Shown piece by piece: positions 35,971 to 48,800 of a stretch of 64,000 nt of DNA (position 1 is the stretch's first letter; the number at the start of each line of letters is the position of its first letter). The DNA comes from Lachnospiraceae bacterium (lineage in GTDB: Bacteria; Bacillota; Clostridia; Lachnospirales; Lachnospiraceae). The notes under the pieces were generated by a model, which was given only the letters and a program-made list of their open reading frames with translations, was not told the DNA's origin and did not search any database. The position numbers and the translations under genes were made by a program. The DNA is taken from NCBI GenBank assembly GCA_017626095.1, contig JAGAJL010000011.1, positions 1-64,000 on the forward strand, in the 5' to 3' direction.

Positions 35971-36032
35971 GACTGCTCCTTTCGCTTGCAGCTTCATATG
36001 AAAATCCACTCACGCTTCATGAAGTATTCATA

Positions 36033-36078
36033 TTCATATGATACTATAAAAAACATGTCAACTGTATGTCATGTTTTT
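36033..36078 (-). promoter_or_regulatory. Promoter and candidate operator of the WYL operon
   Basis: AAAAACATG (36049-36057) and CATGTTTTT (36070-36078) form a perfect 9-bp inverted repeat with a 12-base centre. On the minus strand a TTGACA (36061-36056) overlaps it and is 17 bases from TATGAA (about 36038-36033). A repressor bound here would cover the -35. Confidence 0.6.
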
Positions 36079-36079
36079 A

Positions 36080-36165
36080 TCATACATGTTCAAATAATTT
36101 TTTCATGAATGACATCCCGCTGAATCCGACAATTTTACCTCCGGCACCAAAAGCATCAAGGAATT
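36080..36165 (-). pseudogene. Possible C-terminal gene fragment
   Basis: Directly after the VOC gene the minus strand reads EFLDAFGAGGKIVGFSGMSF and MKKLFEHV-stop in one frame without a start codon. The wording looks protein-like rather than random, but no family is recognised. It may be the tail of a lost gene. Confidence 0.25.
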
Positions 36166-36549
36166 CTATATCGTAATTTCAATCAGATTTCCCTCAATAG
36201 CCATAATAAGGCTCTCATAATATCCATCACCTGTTATTCGAGGTCCACTGATGACTTCATATCCATCCTGCTTTAATCCGGCCGTTATTAAATCAACTTT
36301 TTCTTTACTGCCTACACTAAATGCAATATGTATAAAACCCGTTCTTTGAAGTAATTTTTCGCCATCGTCCATATTGGGCTTATTCATAATCTCTAATCTT
36401 GCACCATCCTCAAAGGTTAAGAAATATGACTGAAAACCTGTCATTTTGTTATGGTACCTATGATTGGATACTGCCCCAAAATAATGTTCAAAAAATTCCC
36501 TTGCTTTTTCTAAATTCTTTACATACATGGCTACATGTTCAATTCTCAT
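36166..36549 (-). CDS. VOC (glyoxalase-like) family protein
   Basis: The 127-residue protein has RIEHVAMYVKNLEKAREFFE, GFIHIAFSVGSKEKVD and a final MAIEGNLIEI. This is one full vicinal-oxygen-chelate module with metal-ligand positions His4, Glu57-region and the C-terminal Glu. It could be a lyase, dioxygenase-like or resistance protein. AAGGAGAG precedes the ATG. Confidence 0.85.
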   Translation of the reverse strand: MRIEHVAMYVKNLEKAREFFEHYFGAVSNHRYHNKMTGFQSYFLTFEDGARLEIMNKPNMDDGEKLLQRTGFIHIAFSVGSKEKVDLITAGLKQDGYEVISGPRITGDGYYESLIMAIEGNLIEITI

Positions 36550-36588
36550 ATAAATAACTCTCCTTATACTATTTTGTATTCCTCTTTG

Positions 36589-37395
36589 TTAAAATATCAA
36601 ATCTCCTGAATGGATTTGCTGAAGCTGCTCGCCCATGATATGCTTCATAATATCAAAAGCCGTCTGCCCTGTACAATGACCTGTATAAAATACTGTAGGA
36701 AGCTTTATAAGCTCATACGCCGTTTCCTTCATATTATTGATTTCATCTTCTGTATAGTCTGTCCTCTTCATCATATGGAAACCACTTATTACAACATCTG
36801 GATAGCCATGATAAATGCTCTCAAATCTGTTTAATATGTTTAAAATGCCATTATGGGCACAGCCGGAAATAAGTATTTTCTCTTCCTCATGACAAATCAC
36901 AAGATACTGCTCATGTAAAAAATAATCCTGAACGAATTTACCGTCAACCTTCTCCAAAAGAACAAGGTTACTTTTCGGCCAAAGGAGTCTGCCTGTTACT
37001 CCTGAAAATAAATGTAATTCATCATCTATCTTATAATCGCCCTCAATAAGGTGTAACCGTGGCAAATCCATTACATGTTTATCAATCCCAATATATTTGT
37101 TTCCATGGAAATATTCTCCTCCCGCAGATTGCTGCATATAAATATTTGCAATCGGATTCCGGTTGGCAAATTCCATCAACCCTCCTGTATGGTCGTAATG
37201 TCCATGGCTAATGATTACCGTATCGACCTTTGCGATATCTACATCCAACTTTTTTGCATTTTCCCATGTTAAATCAGATGCTCCTGTATCTACAAGCAAA
37301 TTGTGACTCTTCGTCTCTATATAAAAACTAAGTCCATGCTCTGCTTTTACATTTGACATCCCATTTGTATCTTCCATTAATACTGTTATTTTCAT
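36589..37395 (-). CDS. MBL-fold hydrolase, dihydropterin-synthase-related type
   Basis: The 268-residue protein has FYIETKSHNLLVDTGASDLT and IISHGHYDHTGGLMEF (His64, His66, Asp68, His69). LISGCAHNGILNIL and VISGFHMM follow, as in COG1237 MBL proteins related to the RFAP-synthase family of methanogens. In bacteria the reaction is not established. It lacks a good ribosome binding site and may be coupled to an upstream message. Confidence 0.82.
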   Translation of the reverse strand: MKITVLMEDTNGMSNVKAEHGLSFYIETKSHNLLVDTGASDLTWENAKKLDVDIAKVDTVIISHGHYDHTGGLMEFANRNPIANIYMQQSAGGEYFHGNKYIGIDKHVMDLPRLHLIEGDYKIDDELHLFSGVTGRLLWPKSNLVLLEKVDGKFVQDYFLHEQYLVICHEEEKILISGCAHNGILNILNRFESIYHGYPDVVISGFHMMKRTDYTEDEINNMKETAYELIKLPTVFYTGHCTGQTAFDIMKHIMGEQLQQIHSGDLIF

Positions 37396-37420
37396 TTTTG
37401 TTGCCGCAACGTCCTTCCAA

Positions 37421-39562
37421 TTATTCTTTCTTTAAAAATTCCGTTAACTCCTCCATCAGCTTTGTCACATCGATTGGTTTCGCAATATGTCCGTTCATCC
37501 CGACTGCAAATGCATGCTGTTTATCTTCTTCAAATGCGTTTGCAGTCATGGCGATAATCGGAATATCCCTCTGGACCCCCGAAAGTTCACGGATTCTCTC
37601 CGTAGCCTGATATCCATTCATATTTGGCATCTGAATGTCCATTAAAATCAAATCATAATATCCCGGCTCCGCTTTCTGAAGCATATCAACACAAATGACA
37701 CCGTCTTTTGCATGTTCCACTTCAAATCCAACTTCCTCCAGAATTTCCGTTGCAATCTCCGCATTGAGTTCATTATCTTCTGCAAGAAGAAGCCTTTTTC
37801 CCGTAAACTCATTGATGGCAAATTCCGCCGCCGATTCATAAGCTCTCTCCATACCTTCCTTATCTGCAATCCTGAACGAGAGCATTACCGTAAACCGGGT
37901 ACCTTTGCCGACCTTACTCTCCACGGTAATAGAGCCGCCCATAATATCCACAAGCTTTTTGGCTATCGGCATTCCAAGCCCTGTTCCGCCGATTTTACTT
38001 TGTGTGGTATTTCTTTCTCTTGTAAACTCATCAAAAATATAAGGCAGGAACTCTTCCGATATACCAATACCGGTATCCTCAATCTCTGTTTTGTATGTAG
38101 CACATCCCTCTTTATCGGAAGGCATTTCCTGCAACCTCATTGTAATGGTTCCGCCCTCCGGCGTATATTTTACCGCATTGCTTATGAGATTAAAAAATAC
38201 TTCCTGAACCTTTGTAGAATCACACCAGACATAGGAATGTTCCACATTGATTTCTCGGTTAAACTTCAAGTTTTTCCGGTCAATTTCTTCTCTGAAAACA
38301 GACGTTAGTGTGTTATTAAATTGTTCCACGCTCCAGATTGACTCATCAACAATCATCTCTCCGCTTTCAATGCGGGCCATTTCCAATATATTATTTATAA
38401 GTTCCAGAAGATACTCGCCCGATGCTTTTATCTTCGCAATATAATCATCCCGTTTCGGGGCATTGTTGACATGCTTTTCCAATAAATCTGTAAAGCCGAT
38501 AATCGCATTCATCGGTGTTCGGATATCATGGGACATATTTGCAAGAAATACTGATTTTGCTTCATTTGCAGCATTTGCCTGTTCCAATGCCTTTTTCATC
38601 TGTTCCTGATGTTCCTTTTCCCTTACCCGTTCCTTCCGTGACATGAAGTTCAAAATGATAACAATTACCGTTGATGCAAACAGCAGATAAACGAACACAA
38701 TCAGAGAGCCAAGATAAGTTCCACTGTATACATCTTTTCTTGTCTGACAAACACCAATCTCATAATTTCCACAGATTTTGAAAGACGCCAGATAAGTAAC
38801 TCCTTCTATATCCGTTTGAAAATGGGAAGCCTTAATTTCAGATAAAGCGGAACGTTCAATACCTATTTTTTGCAAATTTTTCCCCTGATATCTGCCCTGT
38901 GTACATTCAACAATTTCTCCGGTTGAATGATCCGCAACGAAATAAATATTATTATTAGTCGGAATTTCTAACAGAATGTTAGAAATCTTATTTCTTTCTA
39001 TCTGCTCCAACAGCCTGGTAGGCGTAAGTCCTATCTGAACAAGACCTTTCCTGTCCTCTCGCCACACAAGTGCATACATCATCTGCTTTCCCTCTGCCGT
39101 ATTCGGTGTGACATCCTGACAGAGAGAAAGATTATAATCCGTAAGCATTGGCTTAAAAAAGCTCATCTGTTCGCCCGAATCAAAATTGTAACCATAGTAT
39201 TCAGGGTTTGTACCTGCATAAATGGAACCGTCCGTATCAAAAAGGTGAATCTCATCCACCTCCAACAGCTCTGCAATCTTTTTCAGTTCCTGTACGTTCT
39301 GCTCGGAAATATTGCTGTTTTCAATGATATAGGAACACGCCTGCGCCCGAATGATATAATCATCCTTTAAGGAATCCCTTAGATTGCTTTCTCCCTCATC
39401 ATTTCTTATCAGAATTTCTTTTATCTGATTAATCGAAATATCCGCAGACTGGTAAAAATGTTTCCTGCTTGAAGATAATTGCATCATGCCCTGTAACACA
39501 AGAAGCAATATCATAAACAGCGACACAACTCCTATTACTCTACTCATAAATAATTTTTTCAT
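37421..39562 (-). CDS. Hybrid sensor histidine kinase with one receiver domain
   Basis: The 713-residue protein starts at the ATG at 39562, with GGGGAG five bases upstream. It has a membrane helix, an extracellular sensor of about 250 residues and a second helix (near 285-305). HisKA ([19 protein letters not shown]), HATPase ([34 protein letters not shown]) and a receiver ([15 protein letters not shown]) follow. It has no output domain and no adjacent regulator, so its phosphate must pass to another protein. Its start overlaps the stop of a decayed GNAT frame. Confidence 0.92.
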   Translation of the reverse strand: MKKLFMSRVIGVVSLFMILLLVLQGMMQLSSSRKHFYQSADISINQIKEILIRNDEGESNLRDSLKDDYIIRAQACSYIIENSNISEQNVQELKKIAELLEVDEIHLFDTDGSIYAGTNPEYYGYNFDSGEQMSFFKPMLTDYNLSLCQDVTPNTAEGKQMMYALVWREDRKGLVQIGLTPTRLLEQIERNKISNILLEIPTNNNIYFVADHSTGEIVECTQGRYQGKNLQKIGIERSALSEIKASHFQTDIEGVTYLASFKICGNYEIGVCQTRKDVYSGTYLGSLIVFVYLLFASTVIVIILNFMSRKERVREKEHQEQMKKALEQANAANEAKSVFLANMSHDIRTPMNAIIGFTDLLEKHVNNAPKRDDYIAKIKASGEYLLELINNILEMARIESGEMIVDESIWSVEQFNNTLTSVFREEIDRKNLKFNREINVEHSYVWCDSTKVQEVFFNLISNAVKYTPEGGTITMRLQEMPSDKEGCATYKTEIEDTGIGISEEFLPYIFDEFTRERNTTQSKIGGTGLGMPIAKKLVDIMGGSITVESKVGKGTRFTVMLSFRIADKEGMERAYESAAEFAINEFTGKRLLLAEDNELNAEIATEILEEVGFEVEHAKDGVICVDMLQKAEPGYYDLILMDIQMPNMNGYQATERIRELSGVQRDIPIIAMTANAFEEDKQHAFAVGMNGHIAKPIDVTKLMEELTEFLKKE

Positions 39563-39768
39563 ATGTTCTCCCCTTTTTCCCTCTGCTGCCAAGCTAACTG
39601 AGCCATATCAGAAGCTGTAATCTGTACCGTACCACAACCATATTCTCTTGCTTCATTAACAACTCTTGATAATAATTCTTTTGCACCTTCTTCCCGTAAC
39701 TGATTGATTCTCATATCAATAAAGGTGTCTAAATCTTGCTTGGTTAATTTTCTATATTCTAGTGATAT
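39559..39768 (-). pseudogene. Decayed GNAT acetyltransferase gene, central deletion and lost start
   Basis: One open minus-strand frame reads SLEYRKLTKQDLDTFIDMRI, then NQLREEGAKE. This is a GNAT N-terminus. It continues directly into LLSRVVNEAREYGCGTVQIT and ASDM, a GNAT C-terminal core. The middle is gone. AGGAG is correctly placed, but the codon where ATG belongs (39768-39766) is ATA. The frame ends inside the start of the sensor kinase. Confidence 0.75.
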
Positions 39769-39841
39769 CTTTGTTTTCTCCTATGCCCGAATCATAACAC
39801 ATGGAAATTCTATTTGCAATTCCACTCTTTCATCAGGAAAG

Positions 39842-39879
39842 CAAAAAACCGGGAAGGGAAAATCATCTCCCCTCCCGGT
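39842..39879 (-). terminator. Terminator of the giant surface-protein gene
   Basis: A GC-rich stem (ACCGGGAAGGGA with TCTCCCCTCCCGGT, 39848-39879) is preceded by an A-run, a T-run on the minus strand, immediately after the stop at 39886. Confidence 0.85.
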
Positions 39880-39885
39880 CTTTTC

Positions 39886-42800
39886 TTATCTGACTGTTAC
39901 TTTTACTTTTACGTATGCACCACTATATGCCGTAACATAAACGTAACAGGTTCCCTTTCCTTTTGCTTTGATTACACCGTTTTTGGTAACCGTCGCAATC
40001 TTTTTATTCGTAGTCTTAAAGGTCACTCCCTCCATGTGATAAGAAAGCTTCTTCCGCTTGTTTTCATATACCAGCTTCACGGACAGCTTCTTCTGCTTTC
40101 CCTTTTTCAGTGACAGTTTTGATGTCGTCCTGACAGCTTTCACATTCGTGTTTTTTGTCGGTACTGCCAGATGAATTGTGTTCGACCGATTGCAGTATTG
40201 CTTCTTTCCATCCACCAGTTTGTATGCAAGCACGTAATACTTATAATCTGTGTTCGCTTTCTTCTTCGTATCAGTCCATTTCTGTACTGTATTTGATTTA
40301 ACGGTCTTAACCTTAACGCATTTTCCACTGCATTTTCCACGGTAGATCTCATACCCTGAAGCACCCGGCACCCGGCTCCATGTCAATATGATCTTCTTTG
40401 TACCGGTTCTGCCTTTAAGACGGAAATCCACGTTTTTCATCGGAAGATCCTGCGTCTTTACATTCGTATACGTCTTTCCGTTAAATTGAACCTTCGCCGT
40501 ATAGGTAATCGTATCCTTTCCGGTTTTTGAAGTCACGCTGCATGAAAGCTTCTTCACATTTCCGCAGCCATTCTTGCACGTGAACGTCGCTGTTGCCGAT
40601 TTAGTTCCTTTCCATGTAAATACCGGATTAGCGTAGCTGTGCGGAATTGTCTCTTTCTTCGTATCAGTCCAGACCTTTCCATCGAATTTGGCTGTCGCTG
40701 TGTATGTGATTTCATCACCCTTCTGCTTCTTATCCACAGAACATGAAATCTTCTTCACATCTCCACAGCCATTCTCACACGTGAATGCCGCTGTCGCCGA
40801 ACCGGTTCCTTCCCATGTAAATACCGGGTCTCCATAGCTGTGCCCGTTTTGCATATCCTTTTCCAGGATGACGTCTCCTTCTGTCAGCGGTTTTCTTCCT
40901 TCCGCATCCTGAAACAGCTCTTTACAATCTTCTTTCCGGCACTGCCAGTATTCAATATTTCCCTCTTCTATACAGGTCGCTTTCTTCGCTTCCACTTTTT
41001 CAAGCTCATGCGCTTCCACATTCACCGCAATCTCTCCGGTGACCTTGCGAACCGTAATCGTATAGCTGTTATCCTTATTCTTTGTTACAGTCAACTCCTC
41101 GCATCCCTGCGGTCCGCCTGCTGACTCATCTGCCAGTCTGCCTGCGATACAGTCGTAACCGTTGACCGTAAGACTGCTCATGGCATTATAACCATTCTCC
41201 TCATCCAGTGCCACCCGGAATGTCAATGTTCCATCTTCCCGGATTTCGTTCTCAGGGGTCGTATCTGATGGTGTACGCTCAACATCTGTAATCTGATAGC
41301 CTGCGCCATCCACCGGGATTGCATACCCTTTGTATGCCGTATAGGACACATATACTGTTGTATTCTCGGTCATTTCGTCAATTACCAGAACATTCGAGCA
41401 ATTATCTGCAACCGTTTCGCCGTTGACTGTCCATGCTTTTACCATCTGGTTATTCTGCGGCTCTGCGGTAAATACAAGTCTGCTGCCGCCGGTAACTGTC
41501 GTCGTCTGACCGCTCTCTAAAATCACAGCTTCTCCATCCGCGGTCGCTGAAAGACTGCCGCCCGTATTTCCTTCCACCGCATAGGACAGTTCAAACTGCA
41601 GTGCAGCCGCAAAGACTGCCTCAACGGTCATATCTGTCCGAATATCTGTTGCGTTAAACTCCATACGGTCCTTGCTGACGCCTTCGGTTACTACTACATC
41701 ATTAACCTTCCATTCCTTCACGGTCCAATAATCCTCTGCCGCTGCTGTAAATGTCAAATTGCCACCGTAAGGAACCTGATAGCTTTCCTCCGATTTTCCA
41801 TCCATGGTCACGGCTCCCTTTCCGGTCTTTTTCACCGTTACCGTGTACGTATCCGGAATCATCGTGACAGAAACCTTCGTTTCACTCGTAATCGTCACTT
41901 TGTGTGTATTTTCCTGACTGTCGATGGTCTCTCCGTTTACAATCCAGCTTCCAACCATCCAGCCGTCCTCCGGCGCCACCGTAAAGGTTACCACCGTATT
42001 ACCCTTCACTTCGCTACCGCTTGGAAGAGACACAGCTCCTGCCTTTGCAGACAGTGTTCCGTGTTCCTCCGGCTGCTCATATGTCACCTGATAAGGTGCT
42101 TCTGTAAATATCGCCTGAATCTTGAAGGTGCTTATCTCCGGACTTGAGGCTTTCCCATTCGGAACAGTCCAGACAAATGTATCATCCAAAATCGTACCAC
42201 TTTCCTCTGTCACCTTACTTCCATTCACTGTCCAATAATCCAGAATCATACCTGCATCCGGCTTTGCCGTAAAGGTTACCTCTGTTCCGCCACGAATCTG
42301 TGCACCATTGCCGTCATAGTCGTTTGCCTTTACTGCTCCGCCCTGGCCGCTCCATGTGACAGAATATTCTATCTGATGGAAGAATACCTTGACATCCGCA
42401 CCTGTGCTGCCCGCATTGCCATCATAGGTGTATGTGGTGCCTGTATATATATTGTCACCATCTTTTACAGTCTCATCATTCACCGTCCATTTTTCCACTT
42501 CATATCCGGTGTCCGCCTCAGCAGTAATCACTACCGACGCATACTCACCGAGCGTAAATCCGTTTTCAATGTTCGGAAGCTGCTCGATGGTTCCAACCTT
42601 TGCACTTACAATCTTTCCGTTCTCTCCCGCCTGAATGGTCATCTTATTTCCACGCGGTACGAACTGTACCGTGACATTTGTTGCCTCCTGCACATCGGAA
42701 ATGGACAGCGTATTCTCTGTAACCGTCACGCCGGACTGCTTCTGCACCACGCCGTTGACTATCCATTCTTTTACCCGGTAATTTTCATCCGGCTTCGCTG

Positions 42801-45800
42801 TAAAGGTAACTACTGAGCCACCATAGACCAAATCGCCGGAATTCAAAGAATCAATTTTATATATCTCCATTCCCTTTCGGTCTGCTGATGCCGTAAGTGT
42901 TCCGTTTGGCTTTGCTGAGGTGTATATGACAGAATAGTCTACTGCGTGTTGTGCGATAGCCTTATAAGTTACCTCAATCGTCTGATCGGCTGTAATCTCT
43001 GCAAGTTCATAGCACTTTGTATCGGTTGTCTCTCCGTTTGCATCCGTATAGATTGCTGCAACGACCTCGCCATTTACCTTGAGTTCATCTATCTCAAAGC
43101 CCTTATCCGGTGTAAAGGTCATAAAAATGTCTGTTCCCGGTTCAACAAAGTCTCCGCTTGCCACCACCTTTGCAGCATCCGCCGCATCCGTTACCCGGAT
43201 GGTTCCATTTTCCGGCTTTTCATAAGTCACAACCGGCTTTCCTGCAATGTCAACCGTTACCGTCATATTCTGTGTGAGAGATGCAAGAAATGCCTTCGTA
43301 GGATCATCCGCATCCGCAGACACTTCATCACTCCATGCTTTCACATAATAGTTCTCACCAAGTGTCAGTACAAAGTTTACCGGAATATATGCCGATACCA
43401 TTTCATCGTCTGTAATCTTACGTCCATTGCTCTCTGCCGTAAGCTCTGCAATGGCTGTATCGGTGACCTCCACACCATTTAACCTTACTTTATAATTCAA
43501 TCTATATTGCTGGGCAGTTGCCACAATAGCACGCACTCTTGTATCTTCGCTTATATTGTAAAGGGTCATGCTCTCCTGTCCGCCGGAACCTGCTATCGTT
43601 TCATAGGTGTTTCCGCCGTCGGTACTGATGCGCCACTCCTTTACCATATTGTTACTTGGCTCGGTTACCAATGCCGTAAAGGTCAGAGATATTCCCTCCG
43701 GAAGCTTCTTCGAAAGATCAACGGAATTCTCCGTTCCGGCATAAACTGTCGTAATCCTTCCAAGGGATGCATCCGCTTCGCCATTTTCTGCTCCTACATC
43801 TGCAGATACCGTATAGTTCCCTGTCTGTTTCCTGAAAGCTACGGCAACTGTCTTCGCCTCACGAATATCTTTCAATGTCAGTGTTGTTTCCCGATAGGTC
43901 TCATCGGTGCCATCCCAGCACCAGGTCTTTTGATTCACGGTCCAGTGATCAATGATATAGCCGTTCTCCGGCTTCGCCGTAAAGGTTACTGACGAGCCAT
44001 TGTTTACCCTTGCACCGCTTTCCAATGTATGACCTGCCGCATTTACTGCCGTGATGGAGCCGTTTACACCGGCACTGTATGTAATCGTTTTCGATACGCT
44101 GATGAACTCCACATCAATCTGCAGGCTCTTTTCTCCACCGACCGTCTGTACATGCTTATCGGTATTGAAGCGCTCGATTCGCAACTGTGTTCCACTGTCG
44201 TTCAATTCCATACCCTCCGGAAGGTTATCCTGTCCCGGCTGATATTTGGTTCCGTTAATCGTCCATGTGCCAACGGCATAACCGTCCTTCGGTCTTGCAA
44301 GGAACGTAAGCCGCGTACCCGCGGTCTTGCTGACACCGCTTTCCATCGGATAATTATTGTCCGAATACTGTCCGGTCAGCGTACCATTCTCTCCACAGGT
44401 AAACCGAATTTTTGCACTTCCCGGCTTCTTGATAAAGCTATCGCTTAAAAGAGTCGCAGAAAAGTTGTTCCGGAAGGTGTTTACCTTCTCCCCGCTGTCC
44501 TTATAACTGAGCGTTACCATATAACGTCCGGAAGCCGCATCACGATCCTGCAAATCAAAATACTCACAGTTGATATCAAAGATCTCTTTTAATTTCTCTG
44601 ATTCCAGCTCCTCATTTTCTAAATCTGCCACAATTTCCACTTCCGATTCATTTTCCGGTATCGTATTTACCTGCCATACTGGAGAAATACTCACGGATAC
44701 CTTTTTTACCTCCAAGGTTGCTGTCGCTACCTTATCGGAAGGTATAAGCTGCTCTACTGTGATGTCCGAGCTTCCGTCAGCGGTCTCCGGCTTCGGATAC
44801 GCAGCAAAAATATATTTTCCTCCAGCCTCGGTCTTCCATGTCGAATCTTTTAGAACAGTCTCTTTTCCATCCGATGCTCTTTTCGTAAAAACAAATGCCG
44901 TGTTGTCAGAATTTTTCCACTCTTTCTCTGTGTCAGCAGCATCCAGGGTTCTCTCCTGCAGTACGAGACTGATAATATCTCCGTAACTCACCGTACCGGC
45001 AGTATCCTCTCCATTTTTCAGAATCGCCAGACGGTATTCTGTAGTCTCTTTTGCATAGGTCCCCGCCGCATCATAATACTTCGTTGTAGTCTCTGACCTC
45101 TGATAGCCGCCGCTCTGGCGCACCACTCCCTGCATCTTATAAAGTGCTCTTGTAGAAGCACACCAGCTTATAGATGCCTTTCCGTCATTTCCGACTGTGC
45201 CCGTCAGGTTTTGCACCGTTCCGGTCTCCGTATTCGTTATATAGAAATCCACTACCGCACCTTTTGCCGCCGTACCATCTGCAGCATCCTTTACGGTCGC
45301 CGTCAGTGTCAGGAATGTGCCCCTGGCAGTCTGCCAGATTGGAACCTCTATTGTTTCTTCTTTCTTCTCTGTCACAGCAACCAGTCCACCCGAATTAAAA
45401 TCCGTCAAAATGGTTTCGCCTGCCATATATACGTTCTCATGGCTCACCTGCATCAGCGTCACTGTGTAAGAATCCACACTTTTATCCAGCTTCGTGTACA
45501 GGTAATCTGACTCTTCCATATAGACTTTGTTTTCTTCGGTAGATTCCGATGTATCCTCCTCTGTCCACGTCTCACCGCGGCCCAGTATTACCATACTGTC
45601 GTCCATATAATATATATCATAAAATTCACTTGTCTTATCAGCAGTCAGAGTCACCTCTGCACCCACAGAGCCATTCTCTCCGTAGGTATAATATTTGCTG
45701 CCGTTTCTCCAGTAATACGTAATATCTGTTGCAGATTGAAGGCGTGTGTCTACTGCATCCGGTGCGTCGCTGATTAAATCTCTTGTCTGTCCTTTCACCT

Positions 45801-48800
45801 CTGCCATCAGATAATACATCTTAGAAGAACCTTCTATGGTATTGCTTATCTGTTCATCACCATTTAAGTTATCCGGAAGTCCTGTCACAGCCTGATTCGT
45901 ATCATCCTTCCATGTCACAGTCTCAGTCTCTGTGACTTCTTCCCCTACTGTATATTCATCGCCGTTTTTTGCCAGCTGATAATAGATTCGTTTCCCTTTT
46001 TCATCCAGCCCGACTCCGTAATAGTCTGTCCTTGTTAATTCCCCCGCATCCGTAGTTACATCATATTGATATACTGTAAGCTCAGGTCTGCCCATATCGG
46101 TATCAGCCGGAATTACAACCTCCTCTGTTACCAGCTGGGTTGTAGTTGTCGTTCCATTCTGCTTCTGATAATCGGATTTACCCTTGTATGGATCTGCAAG
46201 TGTTCCACCACCCGTATTATCATGCCCTGTTACCGCAAGCTCCGCATCCACGCCTATTTCACCCACGTGAAGAGTTGCCGCATCACTATAATACTGTATC
46301 AGTGAAGCAGAACCTGCATAGCCCACCTTGAATACACAACGGTACTGACTGCCATTATCCTCCGTTTTCACGTCGGTTACCCGCAGGGTACTGCTTTTCG
46401 CTCCGCTTATATCTTCCCAGCTTCCTCCTGTCACTTTCTTCTGCCACTGGAAATTTGTTGCCTGGTATACATCTGATACAACAGCAATATTAGACTTGAA
46501 GACTGCGTCTGTCCCCGGCTTCACGCTACAATCCTTTGGAGAAGTAATCTCTACAGAGGCAAGCCCCTCCGGAAGTGTCGTCACGGTAACCTCCTCACTC
46601 ATGACAGATTCGCCCCGATTCTCTCCGAATTCGCTGTAAGCACTAACCGCATATGTATAAGAAGTGTTTGGAACCAGCTTTGACAAACCAAACTGATTTT
46701 CCGTACCGTCCACCACACCAATCTGTATCTTGGAGCCGTCCGGATAGATTTGGTAAATCCGATATTCCTCCGGATTCCTACCACCAAATTCCCAGCTGAG
46801 CTCCGCTGTCGTAGATGTGATGTGATCCGCTCTGATATTCGTCGGCGGCGTCGGTGGCGCCGTCACATTCGTTAACACATACCCGAGAACCGGAATTTCT
46901 GTATCGTCCAACTTCGTCTTCCAGTGTGCAAACCGCCATGTAAAGTCATAACCGTCCACCTTCTTTCCGGTCACTGCACCGGACTTGGAAATACTGCTCA
47001 TATTGATAGTAGAATTTCCGCTGCTGGTGACATAGCCTGCCCCACCTCCAATCTTCGTTCCAAAAACGATTCCATAGGCGCTGAAGGATGCACTCATCTC
47101 ATAGGAAAATGCACTTTCCTGCTCCTGACTGTAAGTAAAACCCTGGCTGATTGTTCCTCCGCCGTTATAAGAGGCGCTCTGAGTGCTGGTTATCGCGTCC
47201 GTTAATCCTGCAGTGCTATTCCGATATGAAAATGGATTTCCCGGATCGGACAATGTGACGCCCTCCACGATTTCAGAAAGGCCATACTGTCCCGCAACAC
47301 GATTGTACTCCTCCACGGAAATCATACTCGTTAAAAGTGTTCCCTCCTTTGCAAGCACAAGGTCCGCATTACTGTTCTTTACCTCATAACGCCACACCGT
47401 CACCGGTCTCCGATATACAAGCACCATGTTTTCTCCGGTGTCATTGGAGTAATTCAACTCATACTCTATGGCGGTGCTCTCCGATGTCTCCCATGTAAAA
47501 CTATTCTCAACTGTAGCCTCAAAACCTGCGCCGTTAGCAAAGCCTGCGGTCAAATCATCAACCTGATATTCAAAGCCTACTGTAATCTCCGTGGACAGTC
47601 CGTTGGATGTGGTCACACTTGTCCCAGAACCTTCAGATTTTCCGTAGGCCGTCTCGCTGTTCCCGGTGTCTCCTCCGTCCACCTCCTTGAAATACGGCGC
47701 TGCCTCCAGAAGTGCAAGAACCTCCGGCTCCGTATAGGTCAAAGAAGCGTCCTTGACCCGCGCAATTGTACTGTCATTATCTATATCCAACGGGCATAAA
47801 GAGACATAAGCATTACCAATCTGCTTAATTACATAATCCGTACTACTACAACTCCAATTCCCGCTACCGTTCTTCTGATAAGTATAAATTTTGAAGAAAT
47901 AATCATTTCTACTGTCTCTCTTTTGACATGTTGTAAAAATGGCCTGCTCCCTGCCCTCCACGTTGCCGTCGAAGTTGCCGCTGACTGCATCCTGTACGAT
48001 ATTGTTGGAAATGACACAACCACCGATTCCATTGTCATTGTCATTAAAATAACTGTCACGGTAAACCTTATCCAGCGTTGCGCCGCTTTCTTTTAGCTCA
48101 TATACCGTATCGGAAATCAGCACAGAAGCCTTCTTTCCTGCACCATCTGCCTCAAAGATTGTTACCGGAAGAAGACTGTGCACATCGTCCCCTTCCTTGT
48201 GACCGCCCTCCGTAAACTCACTGACTGCATTACCCGAGAGTGCCTGGTTCATACCCGCCTCATAGCTGCCGACCGTCGTCCCATACTCTGTTTTGGTCGC
48301 TCCTATGCATCGGGTAACATAGCTTCCGATGGCATCCGTCATGTTATCGCCATCACTTCCATGCTTATCAATCCAACCGGCCGTGAAAATCTCCGGATAA
48401 TCCGTACCTGTAATGGATACGATGAGATTTCCCACATCAGAAGATGCCCACCGGAGCCTCTTCGCATTATTGTAACCGCCGGTGTAGCCTGATGTCTCCA
48501 GACGGAACGACTGCTTCCATGCATATTTTGCTGCACCGCTGTCATCCTGTCCCTGATTCACATAATCATAGATAAACATCTGAGAATGACGCCTTTTTAC
48601 ATCGTTCGCCGAGCAGTTGTTCATTCCGGCGGTAATAATCAGCTCATCCACATTGTCATTGTCCGTATCCGCTGTAAGAAGCTGCACCACCGGGGCGTTT
48701 TTTCGTACCTTTCCGTCGTCTTTGTTATCCCGGGATGCATCCTTCACACCAAGAAGGCTGTATACCTTGCAGAATTCTCCTTTGTATGCAATCTGTCCGG

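Noticed and set aside
41020..44430. InlB-like array as a DNA satellite
   Set aside because: The units are diverged in DNA and conserved only in protein pattern, so this is protein-level repetition.
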